A DNA stretch of 64,000 bases, taken from assembly GCF_905175385.1 (NCBI RefSeq), contig NZ_HG992749.1:1364001-1428000 (forward strand), written 5' to 3'. Shown piece by piece: positions 25,472-35,500 of this stretch; position 1 is the stretch's first letter, and the number at the start of each line of letters is the position of its first letter. The notes below the pieces were generated by a model. The model saw only the letters and a program-made list of their open reading frames with translations. It was not told the origin of the DNA and made no database searches. Source of the stretch: Vibrio sp. B1FLJ16. GTDB taxonomy: Bacteria > Pseudomonadota > Gammaproteobacteria > Enterobacterales > Vibrionaceae. The position numbers and the translations under genes were made by a program.

Positions 25472-27247
25472 ATGATGGATAATCACACGACACGGTTTGG
25501 CCACCTAAAGGATCAAAACGATTTCGAAGTCGTCGTTATTGGTGGCGGAATCAATGGTATTAGCGTCTTTCGGGAACTCGCACTCCAAGGTGTGAATGTC
25601 TTGTTGGTCGATAAGGACGATTTTTGCTCTAAAGCAAGTGCAGCGCCTTCGCGCATGATCCATGGTGGATTACGTTACTTGGAAAATGGTGAATTTGGGT
25701 TAGTAAAAGAAGCGCTTTTTGAGCGAAATCGTTTATTAAGTAATGCGCCACATCTGGTTGCTCCGCTTGAAACGACGATTCCGATTTTCTCCACGTGGTC
25801 GGGGCTTTTCGACGGCATGTTTAAGTTTCTAGGCGTCAAAGATCGTCCGTCTCAGCGTGGATCTGTGGTGATAAAACTTGGTCTTAGCCTTTACGACTGG
25901 TTTACAAAGCGTGACCAAATGATGCCAAAGCACAAAATGCACTCAGCTAATGATACGCATCAGCGCTGGCCTTTAATGGGAAAGCAAGTTAAACACAGTG
26001 CAACCTATTTTGATGCGTGGATCCGTTCTCCGGAACGTTTAGCGATGGAGCTGATTCAAGAGGGAGTAAACGCTGGTGGTGTGGCGTTGAATTACACCAA
26101 AGTCACGCATCTCGAAAATGGAGAACTGGTATTAGCTAGCCAAACAAGTGAGCAAGTAGTAAGGGTTAAAACCCAGCATATTGTGAATGCAACTGGAGCC
26201 TGGGTTGATTTCACGAACGGTTTATTAACGGCACCAAGTCAATATATGCAAGGAACTAAAGGTTCGCACATTATTGTTGAAAATGAGCAATTGTTGTCCG
26301 AGCTAGATGGCAACATGCTGTTTTATGAGAACAGTGAAGGTCGTGTCTGCATACTGTTCCCGTACTTCGGTAAGGTGCTGATTGGTTCAACTGATATTCC
26401 TGTGAGTGATCCTGAGACGGTTCGCTGTACGGACGAAGAGATCCAATACCTGTTGGAATCTCTCAGAGGAATATTGCCGGGGCTCGATATTAGCGAAGAC
26501 CAAATTGTGTATCAGTTTTGCGGGGTTAGACCTTTACCTTCCGTCCATACTTCGACAACAGGTCAGATACCTCGCAGCCATTCAATTAAACGAAATCGAG
26601 TTGAGTCTACAGACATCTATTCACTGATTGGCGGTAAGTGGACGACGTTTCGCGCCTTCGGCGAAGAGGTGGCTGACGAAATACTTGTTTCTCTCGGCAA
26701 GGAAAGAATTTGCAGCACTAAGCAGAAGCCGATAGGTGGTGGTGTGAGATATCCCGTGAGCAAAGTAGACCGACAATCATATATCAATACGTTAGCTCAT
26801 CAATACCACACTTATTCAAAGGCACAGATAGAAGCCTGGTTTATGCGCTACGGCACGCGATGCGAAGCATTGCTTGAGTGGCTGGTGGATTATCATGATT
26901 CGGAACTCTCGTCACTCAGCTACTACACCAAAGGCGAATTGAAGTACATCCTGAAGCATGAATATGTCGAAACCACACTGGATATTTTATTACGTCGTAC
27001 CTCTATCGCGATTGAAGGCAAACTTAACAACTCTGTTTTTGAAGAGATATCGACGTTGGTTGCTCAACATTTTAACTGGAGCGATTCAGAGCAGGTAACA
27101 GACCGAACTAATACCAAGCAAGTACTATCGCGTTTCCATGGTGTGGAACTCGATATTGCGCCGGTAGCTAATCAACTAAAGCGCACCGCAACGATTACGG
27201 ATAAAAACCAATCATTAAATGGAGAAGAGTATGTATTTAACCAGTAA
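25472..27247 (+). CDS. GlpD/EryB-like FAD-dependent polyol-phosphate dehydrogenase
   Basis: A 591-residue flavoprotein of the glycerol-3-phosphate dehydrogenase family. FAD-binding glycines are in VVVIGGGINGISVFRELALQ (about residues 20-39); SRMIHGGLRYLENGEFGLVK (about 66-84) is the canonical GlpD/GlpA stretch; GGKWTTFRAFGEEVAD lies before the C-terminal domain. These enzymes are usually membrane-associated and pass electrons to quinone. Genome copies of true glpD lie elsewhere in vibrios, and the neighbours here suggest a different polyol phosphate (EryB, for example, oxidises erythritol phosphate). Its end overlaps the aldolase start by 17 bases. Confidence 0.85.
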   Translation: MMDNHTTRFGHLKDQNDFEVVVIGGGINGISVFRELALQGVNVLLVDKDDFCSKASAAPSRMIHGGLRYLENGEFGLVKEALFERNRLLSNAPHLVAPLETTIPIFSTWSGLFDGMFKFLGVKDRPSQRGSVVIKLGLSLYDWFTKRDQMMPKHKMHSANDTHQRWPLMGKQVKHSATYFDAWIRSPERLAMELIQEGVNAGGVALNYTKVTHLENGELVLASQTSEQVVRVKTQHIVNATGAWVDFTNGLLTAPSQYMQGTKGSHIIVENEQLLSELDGNMLFYENSEGRVCILFPYFGKVLIGSTDIPVSDPETVRCTDEEIQYLLESLRGILPGLDISEDQIVYQFCGVRPLPSVHTSTTGQIPRSHSIKRNRVESTDIYSLIGGKWTTFRAFGEEVADEILVSLGKERICSTKQKPIGGGVRYPVSKVDRQSYINTLAHQYHTYSKAQIEAWFMRYGTRCEALLEWLVDYHDSELSSLSYYTKGELKYILKHEYVETTLDILLRRTSIAIEGKLNNSVFEEISTLVAQHFNWSDSEQVTDRTNTKQVLSRFHGVELDIAPVANQLKRTATITDKNQSLNGEEYVFNQ

Positions 27248-28076
27248 AGTCAGGATGAACCGCCTGTTTAAACAGGGTCGATGCCTCGATGTTGCTATCG
27301 ACCACGGGGTTTGCAATGAACCTATGTTTCTTGATGGGCTGGAGGATATGGCTTCGGTAGTGAATCAACTTATACAAGCTAAACCTGATGCCATTCAAAT
27401 GAATGCCGGGCAAGCCGATCTTCTACAAACCGTAGACGGTAAAGATAAGCCCGCGCTGGTTATGCGAATAGATTTAGGCAATCCCTACAATGCTGAAAGA
27501 CATCGTCATATGTGGTCATTGTTGCAAAACGCCGAACAACCGCTGATTCAAGCGCTGCAAATGGACGCTGCATGTGTGGTGGTCAATCTGTTTATGCTGC
27601 CGGATGAACCGGAACTGTTCAAGCAGTGTGTGGCCAATATCAGCAGAGTCAAAGCGGAGTGCGAAAAGTACGGTATGCCACTGATGATAGAGCCGTTGGT
27701 GATGCAGCCGAACACACAAGGACAGGCCTATATGGTCGATGGGGATTGTCAGAAGATCGTAACACTGGTTCGCATGGCTCGTGAGTTGGGTGCTGACATT
27801 ATCAAAGCTGATCCAACCACAGACGCAGAAGATTTCCACAAAGTCGTAGAAGCGGCTCGTTGTCCGGTATTGGTACGCGGCGGCGGGCGTGAAGATATTG
27901 AATCCGTTTTCAATAAAGCTCGAGCACTGTTAGATCAGGGAGCTCTAGGCATGGTTTACGGTCGTAATATTTATCAGCACCCGAATCCAAGTCGTGTGGT
28001 CGATGCGTTAATGGCGATGATTCATAACGGCGCGTCTACGTCTGACGCGATGAATATCTACTTTGGTGAAAGTTAA
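27231..28076 (+). CDS. DhnA/LsrF-type class I aldolase
   Basis: A 281-residue (beta/alpha)8 enzyme of the DhnA/DeoC/FbaB family, which includes archaeal-type fructose-bisphosphate aldolase, LsrF and ADH synthase. CLDVAIDHGVCNEPMF near the N-terminus and GADIIKADPTTDAEDF, with the probable Schiff-base Lys at residue 192, are diagnostic; VLVRGGGRED and MVYGRNIYQHPNP form the phosphate-binding end. GGAGAAG fixes the start at 27231, inside the end of the previous gene. It likely splits a ketose phosphate into DHAP and an aldehyde, or does an LsrF-like thiolysis; the reaction is not known. Confidence 0.87.
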   Translation: MYLTSKVRMNRLFKQGRCLDVAIDHGVCNEPMFLDGLEDMASVVNQLIQAKPDAIQMNAGQADLLQTVDGKDKPALVMRIDLGNPYNAERHRHMWSLLQNAEQPLIQALQMDAACVVVNLFMLPDEPELFKQCVANISRVKAECEKYGMPLMIEPLVMQPNTQGQAYMVDGDCQKIVTLVRMARELGADIIKADPTTDAEDFHKVVEAARCPVLVRGGGREDIESVFNKARALLDQGALGMVYGRNIYQHPNPSRVVDALMAMIHNGASTSDAMNIYFGES

Positions 28077-28091
28077 AAACTGGGAGGGAGT

Positions 28092-29573
28092 ATGACGTCA
28101 TACGCACTTGGAATTGACTGCGGCAATACGGCAATAAAAGCAGCCTTGTTTGATAGTCATGGAGCTGAGATTGATACCGTTGCGATTAATTTCCCGACGC
28201 ATATTCCTAAACCTGAACATACCGAAGCAGACATGAATGAATGTTGGCAGTTATGCGCAGATGTAATCAAACGTCTCATCGAAAAAACCAACATTGATAA
28301 CTTGAGCATCAAAGCTATTGGTGTCAGTGGACATGGTAATGGCTTGTATCTTCTTGATGAAAAGCTTTCTCCTTTGTTGGCTATCAAGTCACTTGATAAT
28401 CGCGCGGCTTGTGAAGTACAAGCTCTAGAATCATCAGTCGGGTATGTGGATCTCAAGCGCAGAAATCGACAAGGTGTTTGGTCATCTCAAAGTGCGGTTT
28501 TGCTGATGTGGCTCAAACAGAATAACCCTCAAACCTATGAAAGAATTGGTCAGGTTCTGTTTTGCAAGGACTACATTAACTTTCAGCTAACTGGGGAGTG
28601 TGTGACCGAGTGGAGTGATCTTACGGCTTCTGGACTATTTGATTTTGAACAGGACAAGGTATCAGAAGCGCTGCTTCGCCACTATGACTTAACTGATATT
28701 CAAAACAAGCTGCCAATGATCGTTGAAGGCAACCAGATTATTGGCGGAATAACTGATGCAGTATCAAGATTGACCGGACTAGCTACAGGGACGCCTGTTA
28801 TCGCAGGCTTGTTTGATGTTGTTGCGGGTGCGTATGGTTCTGAAGCGACGAATCTTGGCGACGTATCTGTTGTGGCCGGAACATGGAACATCAACCAAGT
28901 GGTAACGGATTCACTCCCGCCAGAGCAAGTGTTTATGGCGTGTAAACTCACGAGGCAGAGTTATCTGGCGATTGAATCCAGTACTTGCTCGGCTTCTAAC
29001 CTGGAATGGCTAGTGCAACGCTTTTTTGCTGCCGAAAGAGAGCAGGAGGTTAAGCAGGGTAGCAATATATTTGAGCGCTTGAATCGGAAGCTAGAAGACG
29101 TAGAGCTGCAAGATGCTTTGCCTGTTTTCCTTCCCTATCTTTATGGTTCTACTGAGCGAACGTCCACGGCAGCAAACCTCTTTGGCCTTAAAGGTTGGCA
29201 TGAGGACATTCATATCGTTTATGCCTTCTACGAAGGAATTGTGTTCGCCCATTTGGAGCACGTTCAACGCTTGCGCGAGTCTGGCTACAAGGTCGAAACC
29301 ATCTCTATCAGTGGCGGCGCTTCGAGAAGTGACTACTGGTGTCAGCTGTTTGCAGATGTGCTTGATGTAAAGGTTATTGCGATGAACTGTAAAGAAGTTG
29401 GCGCAAGAGGAGTGGCGATGCTGGCATTGGAAGCGGCAAAAAATGGCACTAAACCTGAAGAAAACCAATATGTTAGTCAAAGAGCTTTCACTCCTATAGA
29501 CGATCGCAGAGCCTATTATAAACGACGTTTTCAGAAATATTGTGCATTAAGGGATGTTCTAAATACGATTTAG
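28092..29573 (+). CDS. FGGY-family carbohydrate kinase
   Basis: A 493-residue two-domain sugar kinase. The N-terminal phosphate loop is YALGIDCGNTAIKAALFD (about residues 4-21). ADMNECWQLCADVIKRL and VSGHGNGLYLLDEKLSPL follow the pattern of L-xylulose kinase (LyxK) more than LsrK or GlpK, from memory of those sequences. The C-terminal domain has ISISGGASRSDYWCQLFADV (about 396-415). It phosphorylates the imported sugar or polyol in the cytoplasm. It follows the aldolase by 15 bases with a strong GGGAGGG. Substrate unknown. Confidence 0.9.
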   Translation: MTSYALGIDCGNTAIKAALFDSHGAEIDTVAINFPTHIPKPEHTEADMNECWQLCADVIKRLIEKTNIDNLSIKAIGVSGHGNGLYLLDEKLSPLLAIKSLDNRAACEVQALESSVGYVDLKRRNRQGVWSSQSAVLLMWLKQNNPQTYERIGQVLFCKDYINFQLTGECVTEWSDLTASGLFDFEQDKVSEALLRHYDLTDIQNKLPMIVEGNQIIGGITDAVSRLTGLATGTPVIAGLFDVVAGAYGSEATNLGDVSVVAGTWNINQVVTDSLPPEQVFMACKLTRQSYLAIESSTCSASNLEWLVQRFFAAEREQEVKQGSNIFERLNRKLEDVELQDALPVFLPYLYGSTERTSTAANLFGLKGWHEDIHIVYAFYEGIVFAHLEHVQRLRESGYKVETISISGGASRSDYWCQLFADVLDVKVIAMNCKEVGARGVAMLALEAAKNGTKPEENQYVSQRAFTPIDDRRAYYKRRFQKYCALRDVLNTI

Positions 29574-29650
29574 TCAGTTTGTTTAAGTTTTCTGGCCACT
29601 TGATAGCTGTGGTTGGATGACTGCGCGAAAAATTCATTAATTCATATATT

Positions 29651-29665
29651 GATACTAATCGTATC
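29651..29665 (+). promoter_or_regulatory. GATAC-N5-GTATC palindrome upstream of the iron alcohol dehydrogenase gene
   Basis: GATACTAATCGTATC, same arms as the two sites at 23252 and 23312, placed 21 bases before the ATG at 29687. It implies a separate promoter for the two dehydrogenase genes under the same regulator as the importer. Confidence 0.7.
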
Positions 29666-29686
29666 GATATAAATTTGAGGTGATTT

Positions 29687-30844
29687 ATGAGTCAATCTAT
29701 TGTTTTACCGAAGTTTTTAGAAGTTGGGGAAGGCGCTCTCAATCGCGCTGGGGATATTGCCATTCAACTCGGATGCAAGCGAGTGATGATAGTGTCAGAT
29801 AGAGTGATGGCGTCGCTCGGGCAAGTTGACCATATTAGGGAGATCATCAGTCAAGCGGGTTTAGAAGCGGATGTGTTTACTGACACAATGCCAGAGCCGA
29901 CGGAAACGTCGATCCTTCCCGCCGTCACACAAGCAATAGATGGACACTACGATGGCATTGTTGCGCTTGGGGGCGGTAGCGTGATCGATAGTGCGAAAGC
30001 CATTGCGTTATTGGCACAATACCGCGGTCGTATCCGTGATTACTCCGTTCCTAACATCGTAACGTCACCAATTATGCCGCTCATTGCTATTCCAACCACG
30101 GCGGGAACCGGATCTGAAGTGACGCGAATGACCATCATCACTGACGAATCTAATGATGAAAAGCTGTTATGCATGGGGCCTGGATTGATCCCGTCGGCTG
30201 CGATTATTGATTTTTCCTTAACGATGACCGCACCGGCTCGAATCACGGCTGATACCGGTATTGATGCACTGACGCATGCCATTGAAGCCTATGTAAGCGG
30301 CAAATCGGGATTATTCACGGATCAGCAAGCAATACTGGCAATGAAACTCATCGCTCCAAATCTTCGCGAAGCGGTAAACAACCCCGAAAATAAACTGGCT
30401 AAAGAGCAGATGATGCTTGGCGCAACGTTAGCAGGGATGGCGTTTTCTAATGCATCCGTGGCTTTGGTTCATGGGATGAGTCGCCCAATTGGTGCTCATT
30501 TCCATGTCCCACACGGGATGAGCAATGCGATGCTTTTACCGACGGTAACCGAATATTCCATTCCTGCTGCGAAAGAAAGATATGCAGACTGCGCTCGTGC
30601 GATGGGCGTTGCAGACATGTCCATGAGTGATGATGGTGCGGTGGCTCTACTGCTTGAGGAGCTGAAGCAAATCAATAAAGACCTGTCAGTCCCTTCAATG
30701 AGTGAATTTGGGATTGATAAACAAGCTTTCTGGTCGAGTTTGGAAGTTATGTCAGAGCAAGCGCTGGCTTCCGGATCGCCTAACAATAACCCCCGAGTAC
30801 CGGATAAGGAAACCATGATTGAGCTTTATAAAGCCGCTTGGTAG
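29687..30844 (+). CDS. Iron-containing alcohol dehydrogenase
   Basis: A 385-residue group III (Fe-ADH) NAD-dependent dehydrogenase, the family of FucO, EutG and AdhB. The cofactor loop is GIVALGGGSVIDSAKAIALL (about residues 90-109); PTTAGTGSEVTRMTII and the metal site THAIEAYVS plus VHGMSRPIGAHFHVPHGMSN (two His) are intact. It may reduce an aldehyde such as lactaldehyde or glycolaldehyde, or oxidise a polyol. It has its own ribosome-binding site (GAGGTG) and a cluster-type operator upstream, and is followed 61 bases later by the aldehyde dehydrogenase gene. Confidence 0.92.
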   Translation: MSQSIVLPKFLEVGEGALNRAGDIAIQLGCKRVMIVSDRVMASLGQVDHIREIISQAGLEADVFTDTMPEPTETSILPAVTQAIDGHYDGIVALGGGSVIDSAKAIALLAQYRGRIRDYSVPNIVTSPIMPLIAIPTTAGTGSEVTRMTIITDESNDEKLLCMGPGLIPSAAIIDFSLTMTAPARITADTGIDALTHAIEAYVSGKSGLFTDQQAILAMKLIAPNLREAVNNPENKLAKEQMMLGATLAGMAFSNASVALVHGMSRPIGAHFHVPHGMSNAMLLPTVTEYSIPAAKERYADCARAMGVADMSMSDDGAVALLLEELKQINKDLSVPSMSEFGIDKQAFWSSLEVMSEQALASGSPNNNPRVPDKETMIELYKAAW

Positions 30845-30905
30845 CGATAAATCACAACTTAGCTAAAACAAAATTCAGCCCTGAATATAATCCAAGGAAG
30901 AAAGT

Positions 30906-32429
30906 ATGATCAGCAATTTTATCAATAATGATTACGTAGAAAGCAAATCTGAAAAACAACAAGCAGTTTATGACCCAGCGACAGGAGAGATCCAAAACCA
31001 CGTTATTCTTTCCACACGATCGGAAGTCGAGAGGGCAATTGAATGTGCTCAGACCGCATTTCCAGCTTGGGCTGCAACAACACCTCTGAGTCGCTCGCGC
31101 GTTCTATTTAAATTCAAATCGCTACTGGAAGATAATCGCAATGAACTCGCCGAACTCATCAGTCGCGAGCATGGCAAGGTGTTTAGTGATGCGTTAGGAG
31201 AAATAACGCGAGGGCTAGAAGTTGTCGAATTCGCCTGCGGTATTCCGCATTTGCAGAAAGGCGAGCACAGCTTAAATGTTGGATCTGGCGTGGATTCTCA
31301 CTCACAAATGATGCCATTGGGTGTGGTCGCGGGAATTTCTCCATTCAATTTCCCCGTCATGGTACCAATGTGGATGTTCCCAATTGCTATTGCGACGGGT
31401 AATACGTTCATTCTCAAACCATCAGAAAAGAACCCATCCGCTTCTCTGTTTGTCGCCGATTTACTCAAACAAGCCGGGCTACCAGACGGTGTATTTAATA
31501 TTGTTCAGGGGGACAAAGAAGCGGTAGATGCCTTGCTACAGCACAATAGAATTCAAGCGGTGAGTTTTGTCGGTTCCACCCCCATCGCAGAATACATTTA
31601 TTCAGAAGGCGCTAAATATGGTAAGCGTGTTCAGGCGCTTGGTGGCGCTAAAAATCACATGGTTGTCATGCCAGACGCTGATCTTGATGGTGCGGTCAAT
31701 GCGCTGATGGGCGCTGCCTATGGTGCTGCAGGAGAACGTTGTATGGCGATCTCTGTTGCCGTTGCTGTCGGTGATGATACGGCGGATGCACTTTCGCGTC
31801 AGCTTCAGGATAAGTTAGCCACACTAAAAGTTGGTCAGGGGTACGGTCAATCGATTGAGAATGACATGGGACCGTTGATTACGAAAGAGCATAAGCAAAA
31901 GGTGTGTGGCTACATTGAGAAAGGTGTGGAGCAAGGCGCTGTTCTTGTCGTAGACGGCAGAGAGTTAGAACTGGCCAAGTCGAGCAATGGCTATTTTGTC
32001 GGTGCGACTCTGTTCGACCACGTTACAACCGACATGAGCATCTATAAAGAGGAAATCTTTGGCCCTGTGCTTTGTATTGTCAGGGTGGATAGCTACCAGC
32101 AAGCTCTTAATATCATCAATGAGCACGAATACGGTAACGGTACCGCTATTTTTACTGCCGATGGCGATACCGCACGTGATTTCACAACCAATGTACAAAT
32201 CGGCATGGTCGGGGTTAATGTTCCTATTCCTGTACCAATGGCATTCCACAGCTTTGGTGGCTGGAAACGTTCACTGTTCGGACCGCTTCACATGCATGGT
32301 CCAGACGGTGTACGTTTCTTCACTAGAATGAAAACCATCACAACGCGGTGGCCTGAATCCAACGTTAAAGTGGATAATAGAGAAAGCACACAATCACAAG
32401 CCGAATTCGTCATGCCAACAATGAAATAA
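30906..32429 (+). CDS. CoA-acylating aldehyde dehydrogenase (methylmalonate-semialdehyde dehydrogenase-like)
   Basis: A 507-residue ALDH whose active site AAYGAAGERCMAISVAVAVG (Cys at about 279) matches MmsA/IolA, the branch that makes acyl-CoA and releases CO2. The Rossmann part contains GISPFNFPVMVPMWMFPIAI and FVGSTPIAEYIY; the end has MAFHSFGGWKRSLFGPLHMH, also MmsA-like. A dedicated malonate- or methylmalonate-semialdehyde-like product from the aldolase would fit, as in inositol breakdown, but no other iol genes are here. AAGGAAG precedes the ATG. Confidence 0.9.
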   Translation: MISNFINNDYVESKSEKQQAVYDPATGEIQNHVILSTRSEVERAIECAQTAFPAWAATTPLSRSRVLFKFKSLLEDNRNELAELISREHGKVFSDALGEITRGLEVVEFACGIPHLQKGEHSLNVGSGVDSHSQMMPLGVVAGISPFNFPVMVPMWMFPIAIATGNTFILKPSEKNPSASLFVADLLKQAGLPDGVFNIVQGDKEAVDALLQHNRIQAVSFVGSTPIAEYIYSEGAKYGKRVQALGGAKNHMVVMPDADLDGAVNALMGAAYGAAGERCMAISVAVAVGDDTADALSRQLQDKLATLKVGQGYGQSIENDMGPLITKEHKQKVCGYIEKGVEQGAVLVVDGRELELAKSSNGYFVGATLFDHVTTDMSIYKEEIFGPVLCIVRVDSYQQALNIINEHEYGNGTAIFTADGDTARDFTTNVQIGMVGVNVPIPVPMAFHSFGGWKRSLFGPLHMHGPDGVRFFTRMKTITTRWPESNVKVDNRESTQSQAEFVMPTMK

Positions 32430-32591
32430 CGCATTGACGTGAGGAGGTAAGTGGTAGGTTTGCTTTTGATGTTTGTTCATTTAGCGTAGGGACTAATTGG
32501 ATACGCGATCCTGTCCTCTTCATGTTTTTTAATGGTTCACTTCTCTCCGAGGAATGAGCTTTTCATTACCACAAAAAACAAGGAGAAGGCG

Positions 32592-35500
32592 ATGATAGCC
32601 ACCAGCCTAACACAGTCCTTAGAGACTTGGCGTCGCCCTGTTGTTAATAGTATTCTAGCGGGAATGTATGGAGTCTCGCTGAGTACTACTGCGTATGCTG
32701 CGCAAGGCCCTGGTCTGGGTAACCTGAGTTATAGTTCGAGCGAAGCGTTTACTCATGTATCCAGCCCCCTCATTGATGATTCAACCAATTTCTTACCTCC
32801 TGATTACCCTAGCACGAAACATTACGGCGTAAATGTAATGACCATGCTAAATGGTTATATGGTTGGTGTTTTTGCGCCTGATAGTGGGGGAGGCCCCGGC
32901 GGATGGATTGCTGTCGATGTATCTAACCCTACAGCGATGCAACTTGTTAAAACAGTTTATGAGCCAGATCTGTCAAATACCAATCGGACAGGTGATGGCT
33001 TGAGAACGTCTGAGTTTAGAGAACCTCATTCGTTTGGTCTTGGCGAGAATAATACCATTGCAATCCAAACAGGTAAGGGCATTGAAATCTGGGATTGGTC
33101 CGATGTTAACAATCCAGTTCGTTTGTCTAAGCTCGCTATTTCCGGTGTTAATTTCGGTGACTATAACAATGTCTCCTGGCAACTCTTTTGGCAAGCTCCG
33201 TACTTGTATGTTGCAAGAGGCAATGCAGGTTTATCCATTGTCGACACCAGTGATATGAGTAACCCTACTTTGGTTAAAACAGTTCCGAACTCAGCACTTG
33301 GCGGATTTAACGTAGGACCGATATTTGCGCTCGGAAATCGAATGTTTATCTCCAGTATGGAAGGTACGGCAGGTTTTTCGCTCCTCAATATTGATGACCC
33401 TACCAACCCGACTCTCGTGAAAACAGTGAATAGCCTACCGGAGAAATACTACGCGTCATGTTGGGACGGTAAATATGCCTATTTTGGCGCGCGAAGTACT
33501 ACTGATTCGCTGCGGATATACGATACAACGACCACGCCAATGATGCTGGTTAATGAGTCATTAACTGGCTTTGAGAACCTATATTGTAACGTGCAAGACA
33601 ATAAACTCTTTCTTGGAAATCAAGACGATATTGCAGTGCTAGATATAAGCGATATTAACAATATTCAAGAGATAGGCAGAAGCTCTCTTAACGCGACCAG
33701 TACCAATACCGATCATGGTCAGGTTTTCCCATTCGGCAACTTGGTCTGGGTGGGTAATGACCACGGGTCAGGCAGTGGTCTTATTGCGCACCAAAGTAGT
33801 CCGGATATGGTACCACCTTACATTTCTGCAACTGACCCTGCGATAGAATCTACGTTACAGCCGCTGACAACACGTGTTGGTATTGCACTTTCTGACAGTG
33901 TGTTGATGGAGTCTGTGAACAGCACTACGTTTACGGTTACTAAATTGGGAAGCAGTACGCCACTTCAAGGGGAGTACAGTGTGAACCTAGGATTTATCCA
34001 TTTCACACCTGCTCAAGATCTTGAAGCAGACAGTATTTATCAAGTGGTATTAGAGGGAATAGAAGACTTCTCAGGCAACCCAATGGCTCGAACGGAGTAT
34101 CGATTTGCCACTGGTTCTCAAGCTGGGCATGACATCAGTGTCACCGCAAGTGATAAAGTGACATTGGGCAGCAGTATTAACGTTAGTGCCACTAGCTCTC
34201 CAATGTTAGGCGGTACTATGGAGTACTCTTGGAACTTCGGTGATGGCACTGCTTCAACGGCTTTTTCATCCAATAGCAGTGCAAGTCACATCTACAGCGC
34301 CCCCAACAATTGGTCCGCGGTCGTCACAGTACGTGAAACAACAATTGATGGTGTGTTTGAAAGCAGTAAGTCGATGCCAATAACGGTATATAGACAACCT
34401 ACGGCCGTTGCTCCGACAGCATCTTCAACAATTATTGAATCCGGCGGTCAAGTCATAGTAGTTAATGAAGACAACGATTCAGTCAGTGCCATCAGTAATA
34501 GCGCGCCATACAACAAACTTTGGGAAACCGCAGTAGGTGATCAGCCCAGAACCTTGGCCGCAGCTCCTGATGGAAATGTGTGGGTTGTGAATCAGGCTGA
34601 CTCTACCATTTCTATTCTCTCCAGCGTAGGACAATTGGTCGAGACAATTTATCTTCCAAGAGCTTCGCAACCCTATGGAATCGCGTTTTCTCCTGATGGA
34701 AATGACGTGTTCGTTTCATTGCAGGCGAGTGGTCAGCTGGTGAAAATTGATCCTGGCTCGCGAAATATTGTGGCGACAACCGATGTCGGGTATAGCGCTC
34801 GTGGCCTAGCGATAGACAGTTCTTCATCGCAAGTACTGGTGACCCGATTTATTTCTCCTCAATCCTATGCTGAAGTCGTCGCAGTTGATGCCGGTAGTAT
34901 GTCCATCGACACCAACTATCAAATTGCAAAGGATACGATAACTATTGATGGGCCAGACCGCAGTCGCGGAGTGGCGAACTACTTAAGTTCAGTTGTCATT
35001 TCCCCCGATGGATACAGCGCTTGGGTCCCATCAAACAAGGCCAACGTGGATCGCGGTTCTTACTTAGAGGGTGATGACGCACTAAAGCTAACCTTCGAAA
35101 CCACAATCCGGGCGGTAGTTAATCGGTTAGATTTGACTGCTCAAGCAGTTCAGTCAAACGCTTTAGACATTGACAACCGTGCACAACCTAAAGCGGTCGT
35201 GTTTAGTGATATTGGCGACTTAGCATTCATTGCCTTAGAAGGACAAAACAGCATCGAGATTCGAAGTACCTACACTTCAAATCGAGCAGGAGAAATTTTT
35301 GATACTGGTTTAGCACCTCGCGGATTAGTGTTGTCGGGCAATACGCTCTTTGTACACAATTTTATGTCCCGAACGATTTCTGTTCATGATGTCGATGAGT
35401 TCTTACAAAGCAGGGGCAATATTTCTACGGTGGCGCAAATTGGAGTTGTCGCGAATGAAGTACTTCACCCGAGGGTGTTGAAAGGAAAGCAGATATTCTA

